Assembly: GCA_017303805.1 (NCBI GenBank)
Contig: JAFLBQ010000004.1
Span: 124,001 to 188,000 of the forward strand
Reading direction: 5' to 3'
Length of the DNA: 64,000 nt
Source: Cytophagales bacterium
Lineage (GTDB): Bacteria; Bacteroidota; Bacteroidia; Cytophagales; Cyclobacteriaceae
This document shows positions 19,458-27,339 of this stretch, one piece after another (the first letter of the stretch is position 1; the number at the start of each line of letters is the position of its first letter). A program made the position numbers and the translations under genes. A model generated the notes under the pieces. The model did not search any database. It had not been told where the DNA came from and saw nothing but the letters and a program-made list of their open reading frames with translations.

Positions 19458-20618
19458 TTAAATTAAGTCTCTCAAGAAGGTGCGAAGGTGTCGGTGTTGA
19501 ATGCCATTTCGGTTTCCACCTGCATCTTCATCCATACTCAGAACATACTTGGGGTAATTATCTGCTAATAGCTCAAGGTTACCAAACTCCCGCTGTATCG
19601 TGCGGTCGTCCATTAGTAAGTAGGTAACTTGTATATAGATTTTCTCATTTCCACGCTCGCAAACAAAATCTATTTCTTTATCCTGATACTTGCCAACATG
19701 TACGTTATACCCGGCAACCCGTAAATGGAGATAAACTATATTTTCTAAAATCTTGGAAATATCGGTTGGCTTATAGCCCAGAAGCGCGTGCCTCAACCCA
19801 AGCTCTTCGAAATAATACTTCTGGCCGATTTCTAAAATCTTTTTGCCTTGCAGTTCTGCCCGGTTCACCTTCAATAAAAAAAAGGCTTCTTCCAAATAAG
19901 ACAGATAATTAAGAATAACGTTCGGAGAAACCGAAATTTTCTGAGCTTTTAAAAAATCGCTTATACTCTTTGCTGAGAGTAAATTACCAATATTATCGGC
20001 CACATACCGAATCAAATTTTCAAGCAAGGAAACATTTCGGATATTATGACGCGCCACTACATCTTTGAACAGGATTGCAGCGTAAATATTTCTGAGGTAA
20101 TCGAACACAAGATGTTCGTTTAGCTCCATATTTATCAGGTAGGGTAATCCGCCAAACTTTAAGTATTTTAAAAAAACTTCTGCACTGTCCGCTTCTTTTC
20201 TAAAGTTTAGAAATTCACTATACGTAAGACTAAAAACTTTGAATTCGATATAGCGCCCACTTAAATAAGTTGCTAACTCACCAGATAGCAAGAAGGCGTT
20301 ACTGCCGGTAATATAAATATCGTGCTCGCCCTTTGCCTGAAGGCTGCGTAAACTTTTTTCAAAACCTGCTATATCCTGAACTTCATCAATAAAAATATAA
20401 TTCCGAACACCGGCTTTGATCTGGTTTGCCAGGTATTTGTTTAACGAGGTGTGATCCTGAATCCCTTCAAACTCATGATACTCCTTGTTAATATAAATTA
20501 TCGGGGCGTTAGGATTGCTCGATTTGATTACATCTATTAGTTGGAACAGCAAATAGCTTTTACCAACTCTGCGTTGCCCAATCATTACCTTAATCAAATT
20601 TTGCCCGATATAGGGCAT
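19458..20618 (-). CDS. AAA family ATPase with DUF4143 domain
   Basis: 386 residues from the first ATG. The AAA_14 domain has Walker A GQRRVGKSYLL at about 14-24 and Walker B YIFIDEVQDI near 92, followed by SGRYIEFKVFSLTYSEF, the usual signature after sensor 1. The C-terminal half is DUF4143 with a nuclease-like fold tail (KDKEIDFVCERGNEKIYIQVTYLL). Such ATPases are widespread in Bacteroidota and archaea with scattered distribution; their role is unknown. The open frame continues about 19 codons upstream without ATG, GTG or TTG, and that extension (YISRPLYLNRI) resembles the normal family N-terminus, so the true start may be non-canonical or lost. The gene is AT-richer than its neighbours and is bracketed by the 74-bp pyrD repeats, which indicates insertion. 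Confidence 0.87.
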   Translation of the reverse strand: MPYIGQNLIKVMIGQRRVGKSYLLFQLIDVIKSSNPNAPIIYINKEYHEFEGIQDHTSLNKYLANQIKAGVRNYIFIDEVQDIAGFEKSLRSLQAKGEHDIYITGSNAFLLSGELATYLSGRYIEFKVFSLTYSEFLNFRKEADSAEVFLKYLKFGGLPYLINMELNEHLVFDYLRNIYAAILFKDVVARHNIRNVSLLENLIRYVADNIGNLLSAKSISDFLKAQKISVSPNVILNYLSYLEEAFFLLKVNRAELQGKKILEIGQKYYFEELGLRHALLGYKPTDISKILENIVYLHLRVAGYNVHVGKYQDKEIDFVCERGNEKIYIQVTYLLMDDRTIQREFGNLELLADNYPKYVLSMDEDAGGNRNGIQHRHLRTFLRDLI

Positions 20619-20681
20619 AATTCGATTCAGGTAAAGTGGCCTTGAAATATAGTTTTGAGGCGTTTTTATGAAAATTTAATG

Positions 20682-20725
20682 TATAAGTGAAACTTTTTAT
20701 AAATATACAAAAAGTTCTACTTATA
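20682..20725. promoter_or_regulatory. Long AT-rich inverted repeat upstream of the AAA ATPase
   Basis: Arms 20682-20698 (TATAAGTGAAACTTTTT) and 20709-20725 (AAAAAGTTCTACTTATA) are 17 bp each with two central mismatches and a 10-bp spacer. It lies between the pyrD stop and the ATPase start. No uridine run follows on either strand, so an operator or the end of the inserted segment is more likely than a terminator. Confidence 0.4.
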
Positions 20726-20738
20726 AGTAAAAAAGTTT

Positions 20739-21767
20739 TTAAGGCTGGATGCTGGAATTAATCGCCTTTACCAACCCCGGGCCTTCGTAAATAAAGCCGG
20801 TGTAGATCTGAACCAGGTCGGCACCGGCTTTCAGCTTTTCGAGAGCATCTTGTGCCGACATAATTCCACCCACGCCTATTATTGGAAAATCTGCACCAAG
20901 GTGTGCACGCAAATACGCAATAACCTCAGTTGCTCTCGTGGTTAGGGGTTTACCACTTAGGCCACCATTGCCAATAGTCAAAACCTCCTCCGCGGCTGTT
21001 GCCAAGCCTGCCCGGCTAATGGTGGTGTTGGTTGCAATTACGCCATCGGTTTTTGTTTCCTTCAAAATGTCAATTACATCGTTTAGCTGGGCTTCGTTTA
21101 AATCGGGTGCTATTTTTAGCAGCACAGGTTTGTAGTTTGGCTTTGCTTTGCTTAATGCAATAACATCACTTAACAATTTTCGAAGTGGCTCCTTCTCCTG
21201 CAACGCGCGCAAGCCCGGGGTATTGGGTGAGCTTACATTAAGCACAAAGTAATCGACATACGGATACAGTGTTTCAAAACAGATGTTGTAATCTTCAAAA
21301 GCATTGTCGTTTGGCGTTACTTTGTTTTTACCAATGTTGCCACCCACTATTACTTTCGACTTTCTCCTTTTTAATCGTGCAACTGCAGCCGCCACACCGC
21401 CATTATTAAAACCCATTCGGTTTATAAGTGCGTTATCTTTTGGGAGCCGGAAGAGTCGTGGTTTATCGTTACCGGGTTGCGGTTTGGGTGTAAGCGTTCC
21501 GATTTCTATAAAGCCAAAACCAAATGCAGCCAGTTCGTCAATTAATTTTGCGTCTTTATCAAACCCGGCCGCCAGACCTACCGGGTTAGGGAAAGTAATT
21601 CCCAGAATTGTTTTACTGAGATGTGGGCTTTTTGTTTCATAAAAAGATCGCAGCAAACTCTTGATGCCTGGAATTTTTACAACAACTCTTAAAAATGAAA
21701 ATGTAAAATGGTGAATAACCTCGGGCGCAACTAAAAAGAGAATAGGCCTGAGAAAAAGTTTATACAT
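20739..21767 (-). CDS. pyrD: Dihydroorotate dehydrogenase (quinone), class 2
   Basis: 342 residues, matching class 2 enzymes. It oxidises dihydroorotate to orotate with a membrane quinone as acceptor, step four of pyrimidine synthesis. The N-terminal amphipathic helices (about 1-40) for membrane contact are present, then the FMN barrel with [39 protein letters not shown], the catalytic-Ser loop [16 protein letters not shown] and IGVGGI. The last residues (SSIQP after VKAIN) differ from those implied by the duplicated tail at 19354-19427 (QSL), so the terminus appears to have been replaced by the insertion carrying the AAA ATPase. Only the last few residues change and activity is likely kept. 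It follows the DUF4136 gene by 5 bp. Confidence 0.96.
   Translation of the reverse strand: MYKLFLRPILFLVAPEVIHHFTFSFLRVVVKIPGIKSLLRSFYETKSPHLSKTILGITFPNPVGLAAGFDKDAKLIDELAAFGFGFIEIGTLTPKPQPGNDKPRLFRLPKDNALINRMGFNNGGVAAAVARLKRRKSKVIVGGNIGKNKVTPNDNAFEDYNICFETLYPYVDYFVLNVSSPNTPGLRALQEKEPLRKLLSDVIALSKAKPNYKPVLLKIAPDLNEAQLNDVIDILKETKTDGVIATNTTISRAGLATAAEEVLTIGNGGLSGKPLTTRATEVIAYLRAHLGADFPIIGVGGIMSAQDALEKLKAGADLVQIYTGFIYEGPGLVKAINSSIQP
20758..20831 (-). repeat. 74-bp direct repeat within the pyrD 3' end (copy A)
   Basis: Partner of 19354-19427 (73 of 74 identical). The copies lie 1404 bp apart in the same orientation and bracket the AAA ATPase gene. Identity stops right after the VKAIN codons, which marks the junction with inserted DNA. 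Confidence 0.93.
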
Positions 21768-21772
21768 GTGGC

Positions 21773-22294
21773 TTATTTCTTCTTTTTCTTTACTGGTTTT
21801 CCGAATTGTTTGAACCCTTTCTGCACGATTTGCTCAACCAGACGCTCGCTTCCATTACCGGCCATATTGGTAGTTGAATTGATGCGCCACACCAAAAAAT
21901 CTTTACGATCGTTCAAATCAATAATTAAACTATTCTGCTGGTAATCGCGAATGTAGGTTCGTTCGGTAGAGCCGGGCGCAAGGCCCATTGGCCCCACGTT
22001 GCCCATATCGCTGCGGGTAAGAGTGCCCACCAAAAACGATACGGTAACATCACCCAGCGAATCTATGTGTTGCAATCCTTTCAGGGTAAGTTCTTGTGTA
22101 ATGGCATTAACTACCCATCGCTTAATTTCTGTGTCGGTAACCTGCTTTTGATCTTTCGGAGTAACCACCTCTGCTTCGCCAAAACTAAAGGTCTTGTATT
22201 TTGTAAAGTCTTGACTCTTGTCAAATTCAACTTTTATCTCCTGGGCCTCTAGGCCAATCGAAGTAATAAAGAAGATCAATAGTAATAACCGCAT
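21773..22294 (-). CDS. DUF4136 domain lipoprotein-like/secreted protein
   Basis: 173 residues. A signal peptide (about 1-18, ending LEAQ) is followed by a DUF4136 domain: [17 protein letters not shown] near the N-terminus, the central helix with [11 protein letters not shown] and the C-terminal [13 protein letters not shown] with a lysine-rich end. There is no lipobox Cys, so it is periplasmic or surface rather than a lipoprotein. Function is unknown. It lies in a minus-strand operon between the MNT gene (5 bp away) and pyrD (5 bp away), though nothing links it to pyrimidine synthesis. Confidence 0.85.
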   Translation of the reverse strand: MRLLLLIFFITSIGLEAQEIKVEFDKSQDFTKYKTFSFGEAEVVTPKDQKQVTDTEIKRWVVNAITQELTLKGLQHIDSLGDVTVSFLVGTLTRSDMGNVGPMGLAPGSTERTYIRDYQQNSLIIDLNDRKDFLVWRINSTTNMAGNGSERLVEQIVQKGFKQFGKPVKKKKK

Positions 22295-22299
22295 ATCAA

Positions 22300-22614
22300 T
22301 TAGTTAAAGTCGCTTTTTTTATAAAACACTACACCGACACGATCAATATGCTCTTTTAGGGGCTGATAGCGAATTGAAGGATAGTGAACCACATCAACAA
22401 AATAAGGCAGATCGCTTTCTTCTAATTCCGAACGTATAGCTAACAATTCTTTATCCGATACTTCTTCATCTATAATAGCCAAATCAATGTCGCTGCCAGC
22501 GTAATAGCTTCCCTTGGCACGACTTCCAAAAAGAAGAACACTGCCTACCGAAGGAAATCCCTTCAGAACGGAATCTATCACAGACTTACTTCTATTTGAA
22601 AGACCATTACTCAT
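22300..22614 (-). CDS. Minimal nucleotidyltransferase (MNT) domain protein
   Basis: 104 residues, one nucleotidyltransferase fold with VLLFGSRAKGSYYAGSDIDLAI. The GSxxxG motif and the DxD pair of the catalytic site are both present. The third acidic residue is probably in YFVDVVHY. MNT proteins usually pair with a HEPN toxin and neutralise it, in studied cases by adding AMP to the toxin. The stretch immediately upstream holds only what looks like a shrunken HEPN gene, so this is probably an orphan antitoxin. It is not necessarily inactive, because the motif residues are intact. Confidence 0.88.
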   Translation of the reverse strand: MSNGLSNRSKSVIDSVLKGFPSVGSVLLFGSRAKGSYYAGSDIDLAIIDEEVSDKELLAIRSELEESDLPYFVDVVHYPSIRYQPLKEHIDRVGVVFYKKSDFN

Positions 22615-22618
22615 TTAA

Positions 22619-22719
22619 CTATTTTTCGCCATCGTAATCATGCGCGAGTTCATTTCTTAATTCCAGTGGGTCAATCAATTTGAAAAGCGCTGAACCCATC
22701 GAACTTCTATTTTATCCAT
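22619..22719 (-). pseudogene. Remnant of a HEPN (MNT partner) gene
   Basis: On the minus strand an ATG at 22719 opens MDKIEVRWVQRFSN and stops. That is the typical N-terminus of HI0074-type MNT partners, which run well over 100 residues. In another frame the same stretch reads LELRNELAHDYDGEK to a stop at 22619, containing RNELAH, which fits the HEPN active-site motif (Arg, polar residue, then His) found near the C-terminus of such proteins. The simplest reading is a large internal deletion joining the two ends out of frame. TACCTTGC upstream may be its old -7 box. The family match is by eye. Confidence 0.55.
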
Positions 22720-22766
22720 AACGAAAACCTGTACAATGCAAGGTACAAATTTATAAAACAGTAAAG

Positions 22767-23669
22767 CTAACTCCGCGGATGAAACTCCTGAATTACCTGC
22801 CGCAGGTAATCGCGATCGAGGTGTGTATAGATTTCGGTGGTGGTAATTGATTCGTGCCCCAGCATTTCCTGTACGGCCCGTAAATCGGCACCACCTTCAA
22901 TTAAATGTGTTGCAAAAGAATGCCGGAAGGTGTGCGGGCTGATGGTTTTCTTTAACCCGATTTTTGCAGCCAGCGCCTTAATAATAATAAATACCATTAC
23001 CCGAGTTAGTTTCTTACCGCGCCTGTTTAAAAAAACATAACTCTCAAAGCCCTGCTGCACCGGCACATGCACACGAACTTCGTCCAGGTAAATTTTTAAA
23101 AACTTCATAGCATCGCGCCCAATGGGCACCAACCGCTCTTTATTTCCTTTACCCGTTACCCGTAAAAAACCGATATCAAAATACACGTTGGCCAACCTTA
23201 ATTCTACCAATTCAGAAACGCGCACCCCTGAGCTGTAGAGTACTTCCAGCATAGCGCGGTTGCGGGCTCCTTCGGCTCCGGATAGGTCAATCGCTTCCAG
23301 AAGTCTTACAATTTCATCGTACGCTAATGTATCCGGTAGTTTGCGCCCTAACTTAGGGCCTTCCATCAGGGCGGTGGGGTCTTTCTCAACTAACTCTTCA
23401 AACAACAGATATTTATAAAAGGCTTTAATACCCGATAGGATACGCGCCTGGCTAAAAGCGCTCATCCCCAACTCGTTTATATATTCCAAAAAAGCCTGCA
23501 GGTGCTTTGGGGTTAGGGTTAGCGGACTGGTAGCTGCATTTTGCATGGAAATGTATTGCGCCAGTTTTTCCACATCGCGTACGTAGGCATCAATCGAATT
23601 TGCAGAAAGCGAGCGCTCCAACTTCAGGTAGGTTCCAAAATGTTTGATATGACTTTCCCAATGGTTCAC
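22767..23669 (-). CDS. xerD: Tyrosine recombinase XerD
   Basis: 300 residues from the GTG at 23669 (reading NHWESHIKHF), chosen because the frame's further upstream codon is a TTG lying within a promoter-like stretch and XerD proteins start close to this point. The N-terminal core-binding SAM-like domain spans about 1-90. The catalytic domain shows Arg in SSGVRVSEL, Lys in GKGNKERLVPI, HxxR in HTFRHSFATHL, His in LGHESITTTEIY and the nucleophile Tyr in IYTHLDRDYL. XerD resolves chromosome dimers at dif with XerC. The gene is divergent from aroQ. Confidence 0.95.
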   Translation of the reverse strand: MNHWESHIKHFGTYLKLERSLSANSIDAYVRDVEKLAQYISMQNAATSPLTLTPKHLQAFLEYINELGMSAFSQARILSGIKAFYKYLLFEELVEKDPTALMEGPKLGRKLPDTLAYDEIVRLLEAIDLSGAEGARNRAMLEVLYSSGVRVSELVELRLANVYFDIGFLRVTGKGNKERLVPIGRDAMKFLKIYLDEVRVHVPVQQGFESYVFLNRRGKKLTRVMVFIIIKALAAKIGLKKTISPHTFRHSFATHLIEGGADLRAVQEMLGHESITTTEIYTHLDRDYLRQVIQEFHPRS

Positions 23670-23703
23670 TGCGCAAATGTGCAAATTATTTTAACTTCGA
23701 AGC

Positions 23704-24126
23704 ATGAAGATTCTGATACTAAACGGCCCCAACCTCAACCTGCTCGGTAAACGCGAGCCTGAAACTTACGGCCACCAATCGTTTGAAAGTTTTTACACTT
23801 CGCTCAAGCAACGCTTTGCTCCTTGCGAACTGACCTACTACCAATCCAATGTGGAAGGCGAGCTGATTAATAAATTGCACGAGGTGGGTTTTTCCTATGA
23901 TGGAATTGTTCTGAATGCCGGGGCTTATACACATACTTCTATTGCGTTGCACGATGCGGTTGCCGCCATCCAAACTCCGGTGGTAGAAGTGCATATCTCC
24001 AACATTTATGCGCGCGAAGAATTTCGCCACACCAGCCTTATAACTTCTAAATGTGCGGGGCTGATTACCGGCTTTGGCTTAGAGGGTTATGCCCTCGCCC
24101 TCACCTATTTTATTTCAAAAAAATAA
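23704..24126 (+). CDS. aroQ: 3-dehydroquinate dehydratase, type II
   Basis: 140 residues, as expected for the type II enzyme, which converts 3-dehydroquinate to 3-dehydroshikimate in the shikimate pathway. Signatures are ILNGPNLNLLGKREPETYG with the catalytic Tyr, FYQSN-type YYQSNVEGELI, LNAGAYTHTSIALHDA and VEVHISNIYAREEFRH with the catalytic His and substrate loop. The start codon is 34 bp from that of xerD on the other strand, an arrangement common in this phylum. aroE lies 16 kb away. Confidence 0.96.
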   Translation: MKILILNGPNLNLLGKREPETYGHQSFESFYTSLKQRFAPCELTYYQSNVEGELINKLHEVGFSYDGIVLNAGAYTHTSIALHDAVAAIQTPVVEVHISNIYAREEFRHTSLITSKCAGLITGFGLEGYALALTYFISKK

Positions 24127-24152
24127 CCTCTGATGGCATCCACCAGAGGTTA
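24124..24152. terminator. Bidirectional stem-loop between aroQ and the YbjN-like gene
   Basis: TAACCTCTG and CAGAGGTTA form a perfect 9-bp stem with an 11-nt loop. On the minus strand the stem is followed by TTATTTTTTTG, a good rho-independent terminator for the gene ending at 24172. It overlaps the aroQ stop codon. Confidence 0.8.
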
Positions 24153-24171
24153 AGAAATCTTTGGCTGTTAT

Positions 24172-24639
24172 TTACTTAGGGCCATCGGCCGAGTCGGTGC
24201 CGCCCTGGCCTGACTTAGGCAGCCAACTACCCTCGAACTTAAATTTCAGTTTTCCTTGCCAATCGCTGCTGTAAAACGCAACCCGATCCACGGTGGCATT
24301 TACCTCACCCTGGTCAAGCCCATCGGCTTCGCGCAGAAACATTACGTACGTCCAATCATTCTTCTTGCAAATCCACGAGCCATACAGGCTATGATTTATT
24401 TCCAGCAAATCGCGAAAGAAATTTTCCAGGTTTTTATCCGGCACAACCAGCAGCGGACTCATTACCTGAAAATACCAGCGGTCGGGGTTATTCGGAAAAT
24501 TGAATACATCGAACCAAACGGTTGCGCCTTTATAGATAATTGACCACTGACCTGGCTTTTGGCCACGGCACGCAGCCGGGTCCACACCAAGTCCTCGAAT
24601 GCTCTCTTCAACAAGAGCTGAAGTTTTTTCGAAACTCAT
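24172..24639 (-). CDS. YbjN-like/sensory-transduction chaperone-fold protein
   Basis: 155 residues with no signal peptide or membrane helix. The pattern of a short N-terminal helix, GQWSIIYKGATVWFDVF, WYFQVMSPLLVVPD and FFRDLLEINHSLYGSWICKK followed by an acidic segment resembles the YbjN fold shared with type III secretion chaperones. Function is unknown. It stands alone with its own terminator. The family call is by eye. Confidence 0.6.
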   Translation of the reverse strand: MSFEKTSALVEESIRGLGVDPAACRGQKPGQWSIIYKGATVWFDVFNFPNNPDRWYFQVMSPLLVVPDKNLENFFRDLLEINHSLYGSWICKKNDWTYVMFLREADGLDQGEVNATVDRVAFYSSDWQGKLKFKFEGSWLPKSGQGGTDSADGPK

Positions 24640-24719
24640 AATTTTAAGGGTGTTTAAAGTTTAAATTTTGTTCAGTTTGAAGGTATGTAAACTGCACAAG
24701 CCGAACAACTTTAGGCCAT

Positions 24720-25760
24720 TTACTTTCGGATAATTTTAGGCGAGGGTTTCAAAATGCTGTCCAACACCAGAATTAGCTGATGGATTCGCTTTTCGATTTG
24801 CGCAACCCGTTCGGTAAATTCCGGGGCCAGCTTACCGGTTTGGCTGTATAGCAGTTCCACATCCATTTGCAGATTCAGCAGGGGCTCGTACAAATCGGTT
24901 GAAGCAAGGGCGGTTACTCTTCTTTTCATCTCAAGCATTTCGCGCTCATTCTTCAACGCCTGCACCAGTTCCCGGTTGCGTTCCTGCACTTTTTCTTCCA
25001 GGGTTTTCCGATGTCGTACCAACTCCGTAACATCATGGCCTACAATCACACTTCCAATCACTTCGCCTGTGGTGTTAATACGGGGAGTAATGTTCACTAA
25101 AACGGTTAGCAACAAGCCGCTTTTACATTTCATCACCACTTCAAAATTCAACTCGGTTTTTCCAGCAATGGACTGGGCCAATTGGGCTTCGAAGATTTGC
25201 TTGTACGAATCGAAAAGGAGCAGGTCTTTAATTTTTTTCGTGTACGCTTCGTTTTTAGAGTACCCTGTTAGCCGTGCGCTGTGTGTATTCCAATCGGTAA
25301 TGTAGCCGCGCGTATCTACTCCAATAATAATGGCATGCGCCAACTCAATCAGATTTCCAATAGACTTGGCCTGGGCGGAAAGTTTTCGTTCAAAGATTTT
25401 CTGTTGGGTAATGTCTTGAATTAAAATGCAAATGCAATCGCCATCGCTTTGAGAAGGCTTGGGTTGAAAGGTAATGGATAGAAAAACCAGATTTCCGTTT
25501 TCATCGGTAAACTCTGTTTCGGTTTTAAACGATTGCTGGTTTTCGCCTACATCCTGAACTATCAGTTGTACAATGGCGCGCCTTTCGGGTACCACCAACT
25601 CGTAAAATAATGCGCCCACTTCGGGTGGCTTTACAAAGTACCGTTGAAATCGTGCCGGTAGTCGGGTATGGTATTTTACAAAGCCTTCGGCATCGGTAAC
25701 TACAACAAATTCACCTGAAATGTCTAGTAAATCCTGAATTGAAAGAAATGCTGCTTCCAT
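24720..25760 (-). CDS. PAS-domain protein with degenerate histidine-kinase dimerisation region
   Basis: 346 residues, cytoplasmic. PAS domain 1 lies at about 5-110 and PAS domain 2 at about 135-250 (GVDTRGYITDWNTHSARLTGYSKNEA), then a coiled coil (about 250-285). The C-terminus aligns by eye with a HisKA helical hairpin, but where kinases have S-H-D-L it reads ASTDLYEPLLNLQMDVELL, Thr replacing the phospho-acceptor His, and there is no HATPase domain. It is therefore a pseudokinase or a partner subunit for the kinases encoded upstream. It is the last gene of a four-gene minus-strand operon, 23 bp from its neighbour. Confidence 0.8.
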   Translation of the reverse strand: MEAAFLSIQDLLDISGEFVVVTDAEGFVKYHTRLPARFQRYFVKPPEVGALFYELVVPERRAIVQLIVQDVGENQQSFKTETEFTDENGNLVFLSITFQPKPSQSDGDCICILIQDITQQKIFERKLSAQAKSIGNLIELAHAIIIGVDTRGYITDWNTHSARLTGYSKNEAYTKKIKDLLLFDSYKQIFEAQLAQSIAGKTELNFEVVMKCKSGLLLTVLVNITPRINTTGEVIGSVIVGHDVTELVRHRKTLEEKVQERNRELVQALKNEREMLEMKRRVTALASTDLYEPLLNLQMDVELLYSQTGKLAPEFTERVAQIEKRIHQLILVLDSILKPSPKIIRK

Positions 25761-25783
25761 AGTCTTAAGAGGTTAAACAATTA

Positions 25784-26902
25784 TTAATATCGGCCCGGGG
25801 CCTGGTTAGGCATTGATATAAAGAAGGTAGTCCCTTCTCCATAAACCGACTCCACCAGAATGGAGCCTTTGAGCTTATCTACGGCTTCTTTAACTATATA
25901 AAGGCCCAGGCCGGCCCCATCGCTACGGTCGGTGGCGCGGAAAAACATTTCAAAAACCCGGGGCAGTAGGTTCTTGTCAATACCAATGCCATTATCGGCC
26001 ACTTTAATTCGGGCTTCTTTCAAATCAATAGCAGCTTCAATTGCAATGGTGCTCTCGACAAACGTGTTGCAATAGATAATGGAATTGGAAAGCAGATTTG
26101 TTAAAATCATACTTAGCCGAAATGGATCGGAATAAAAATCGGCCGATTGACTTACCGAAATCTGAAACGAAATACGATCGTAGTATTCTATGTATTGAAC
26201 CTTTTCGCGTACCTCGCGGATAACGGTATTCAAATCTACTTTTACCCGAGCAATCTCAATGCGGGCATTGCGCGAGTAATCCAGAATCTCTTTGATTGTT
26301 TCATCGAGGTTATAAATGCTTTTGGTCATCATGTCCCAATACTGACCAAAAGTGCGGCTGGGGTCATCGCGCTGCGCTAACTGCACGAGTCCTAAAATTG
26401 AAAGCAGCGGAGCTCGCAGGTTATGCGAAACGCTGTACACGAAATTATCCAACTCGCGGTTGATCTTAACAAGCTCTTCGTTCTGCCTGCGCAAATCGGT
26501 TTCGGCTCGCTTTCGTTTTAGCTCTACTTCAAATTGCTTTAATGCCTGGCGGATGGCCGATGGCAAGCGCGATAAATTGGATTTGAGCACATAGTCTTGT
26601 GCGCCTAACTTAAGACAGTTAACAGCAAACTCTTCCGATACTGTGCCCGTTACCAAAATAAATGGCACATGAATACCCTGGTGTTTGATCAATTTTAATG
26701 CCTCTATAGAATTGAACTGCGGCATGGCATGATCTGATAAGATTACATCGGGTTTAAACTCTGATAATGCCTTTACAAATTCAGGGTGCGTATCCACACA
26801 TTGCCAGTCAAACGAGAGTCCCTCTTTACGCAGCGTGCGTTCTACCAGATGCGCATCTTCTTCCAGATCTTCAAGCATTAGAATTTTTAAATCCTTCTTC
26901 AT
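25784..26902 (-). CDS. Receiver-histidine kinase hybrid
   Basis: 372 residues. The N-terminal receiver has acidic residues in MLEDLEEDAH, the phospho-acceptor Asp in VILSDHAMPQ and Lys in YVLKSNL. A coiled coil and HisKA domain follow with FVYSVSHNLRAPLLSILGL, and the HATPase has an LLSNSIIY N-box, G1 DNGIGI and G2 GAGLGLYIVKEAVDKLKG. There is no membrane helix. An N-terminal receiver with a C-terminal kinase suggests control by phosphotransfer from another kinase, probably the CHASE3 kinase at the head of the operon. Gaps to neighbours are 8 and 23 bp. Confidence 0.9.
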   Translation of the reverse strand: MKKDLKILMLEDLEEDAHLVERTLRKEGLSFDWQCVDTHPEFVKALSEFKPDVILSDHAMPQFNSIEALKLIKHQGIHVPFILVTGTVSEEFAVNCLKLGAQDYVLKSNLSRLPSAIRQALKQFEVELKRKRAETDLRRQNEELVKINRELDNFVYSVSHNLRAPLLSILGLVQLAQRDDPSRTFGQYWDMMTKSIYNLDETIKEILDYSRNARIEIARVKVDLNTVIREVREKVQYIEYYDRISFQISVSQSADFYSDPFRLSMILTNLLSNSIIYCNTFVESTIAIEAAIDLKEARIKVADNGIGIDKNLLPRVFEMFFRATDRSDGAGLGLYIVKEAVDKLKGSILVESVYGEGTTFFISMPNQAPGRY

Positions 26903-26910
26903 AAAAAAAC

Positions 26911-27333
26911 TTATTTAGGAGGTTGATTAAGTAGTAACCAGAACATGCCTATTTCGGCAACAGCTTTTACAAACTTTTCAAAATCAACGGGCTTTACGAT
27001 GTAAGCGTTTACCCCCAGCCGGTACGACTCCACAATGTCGCGCTCCTCGCGCGAAGAGGTGAGCACCACAACTGGGATTAACTTTTTTTGCGGATGAGCT
27101 TTTAGCGTGCGCAACACTTCAATACCATCTACCTTTGGCATTTTCAGATCTAACAAGATGAGCCGGGGTTGGTACTCTTGCTGATCGTTCATTAAAAATT
27201 GCAACGCTTCTTCACCATCTTGCACGTGTAAAAGGTGATTGGCCAGATTGTTTTTGCGCAAGGTTCGGATAATAAGCTCCGCATCTTCAGCACTATCTTC
27301 CACCAATAAAATTTCTATTGTATTACTGTTCAT
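26911..27333 (-). CDS. Single-domain response regulator (Rcp1-like)
   Basis: 140 residues, all receiver domain. It has the LVEDSAEDAELI acidic pair, the phospho-acceptor Asp in LILLDLKMPKVDG, Thr/Ser in VLTSSREERD and the Lys-Pro pair in YIVKPVDF. With no output domain it resembles Rcp1-type regulators that work by protein contact or phosphotransfer. It is 6 bp after the CHASE3 kinase and 8 bp before the hybrid kinase, so likely an intermediate in the same relay. Confidence 0.92.
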   Translation of the reverse strand: MNSNTIEILLVEDSAEDAELIIRTLRKNNLANHLLHVQDGEEALQFLMNDQQEYQPRLILLDLKMPKVDGIEVLRTLKAHPQKKLIPVVVLTSSREERDIVESYRLGVNAYIVKPVDFEKFVKAVAEIGMFWLLLNQPPK

Positions 27334-27339
27334 AGTTAA

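Noticed and set aside
22767-23669. XerD as the integrase of a mobile island
   Set aside because: It matches the housekeeping XerD in length and motifs, and stands divergent to aroQ as is common; no att duplication is seen around it.
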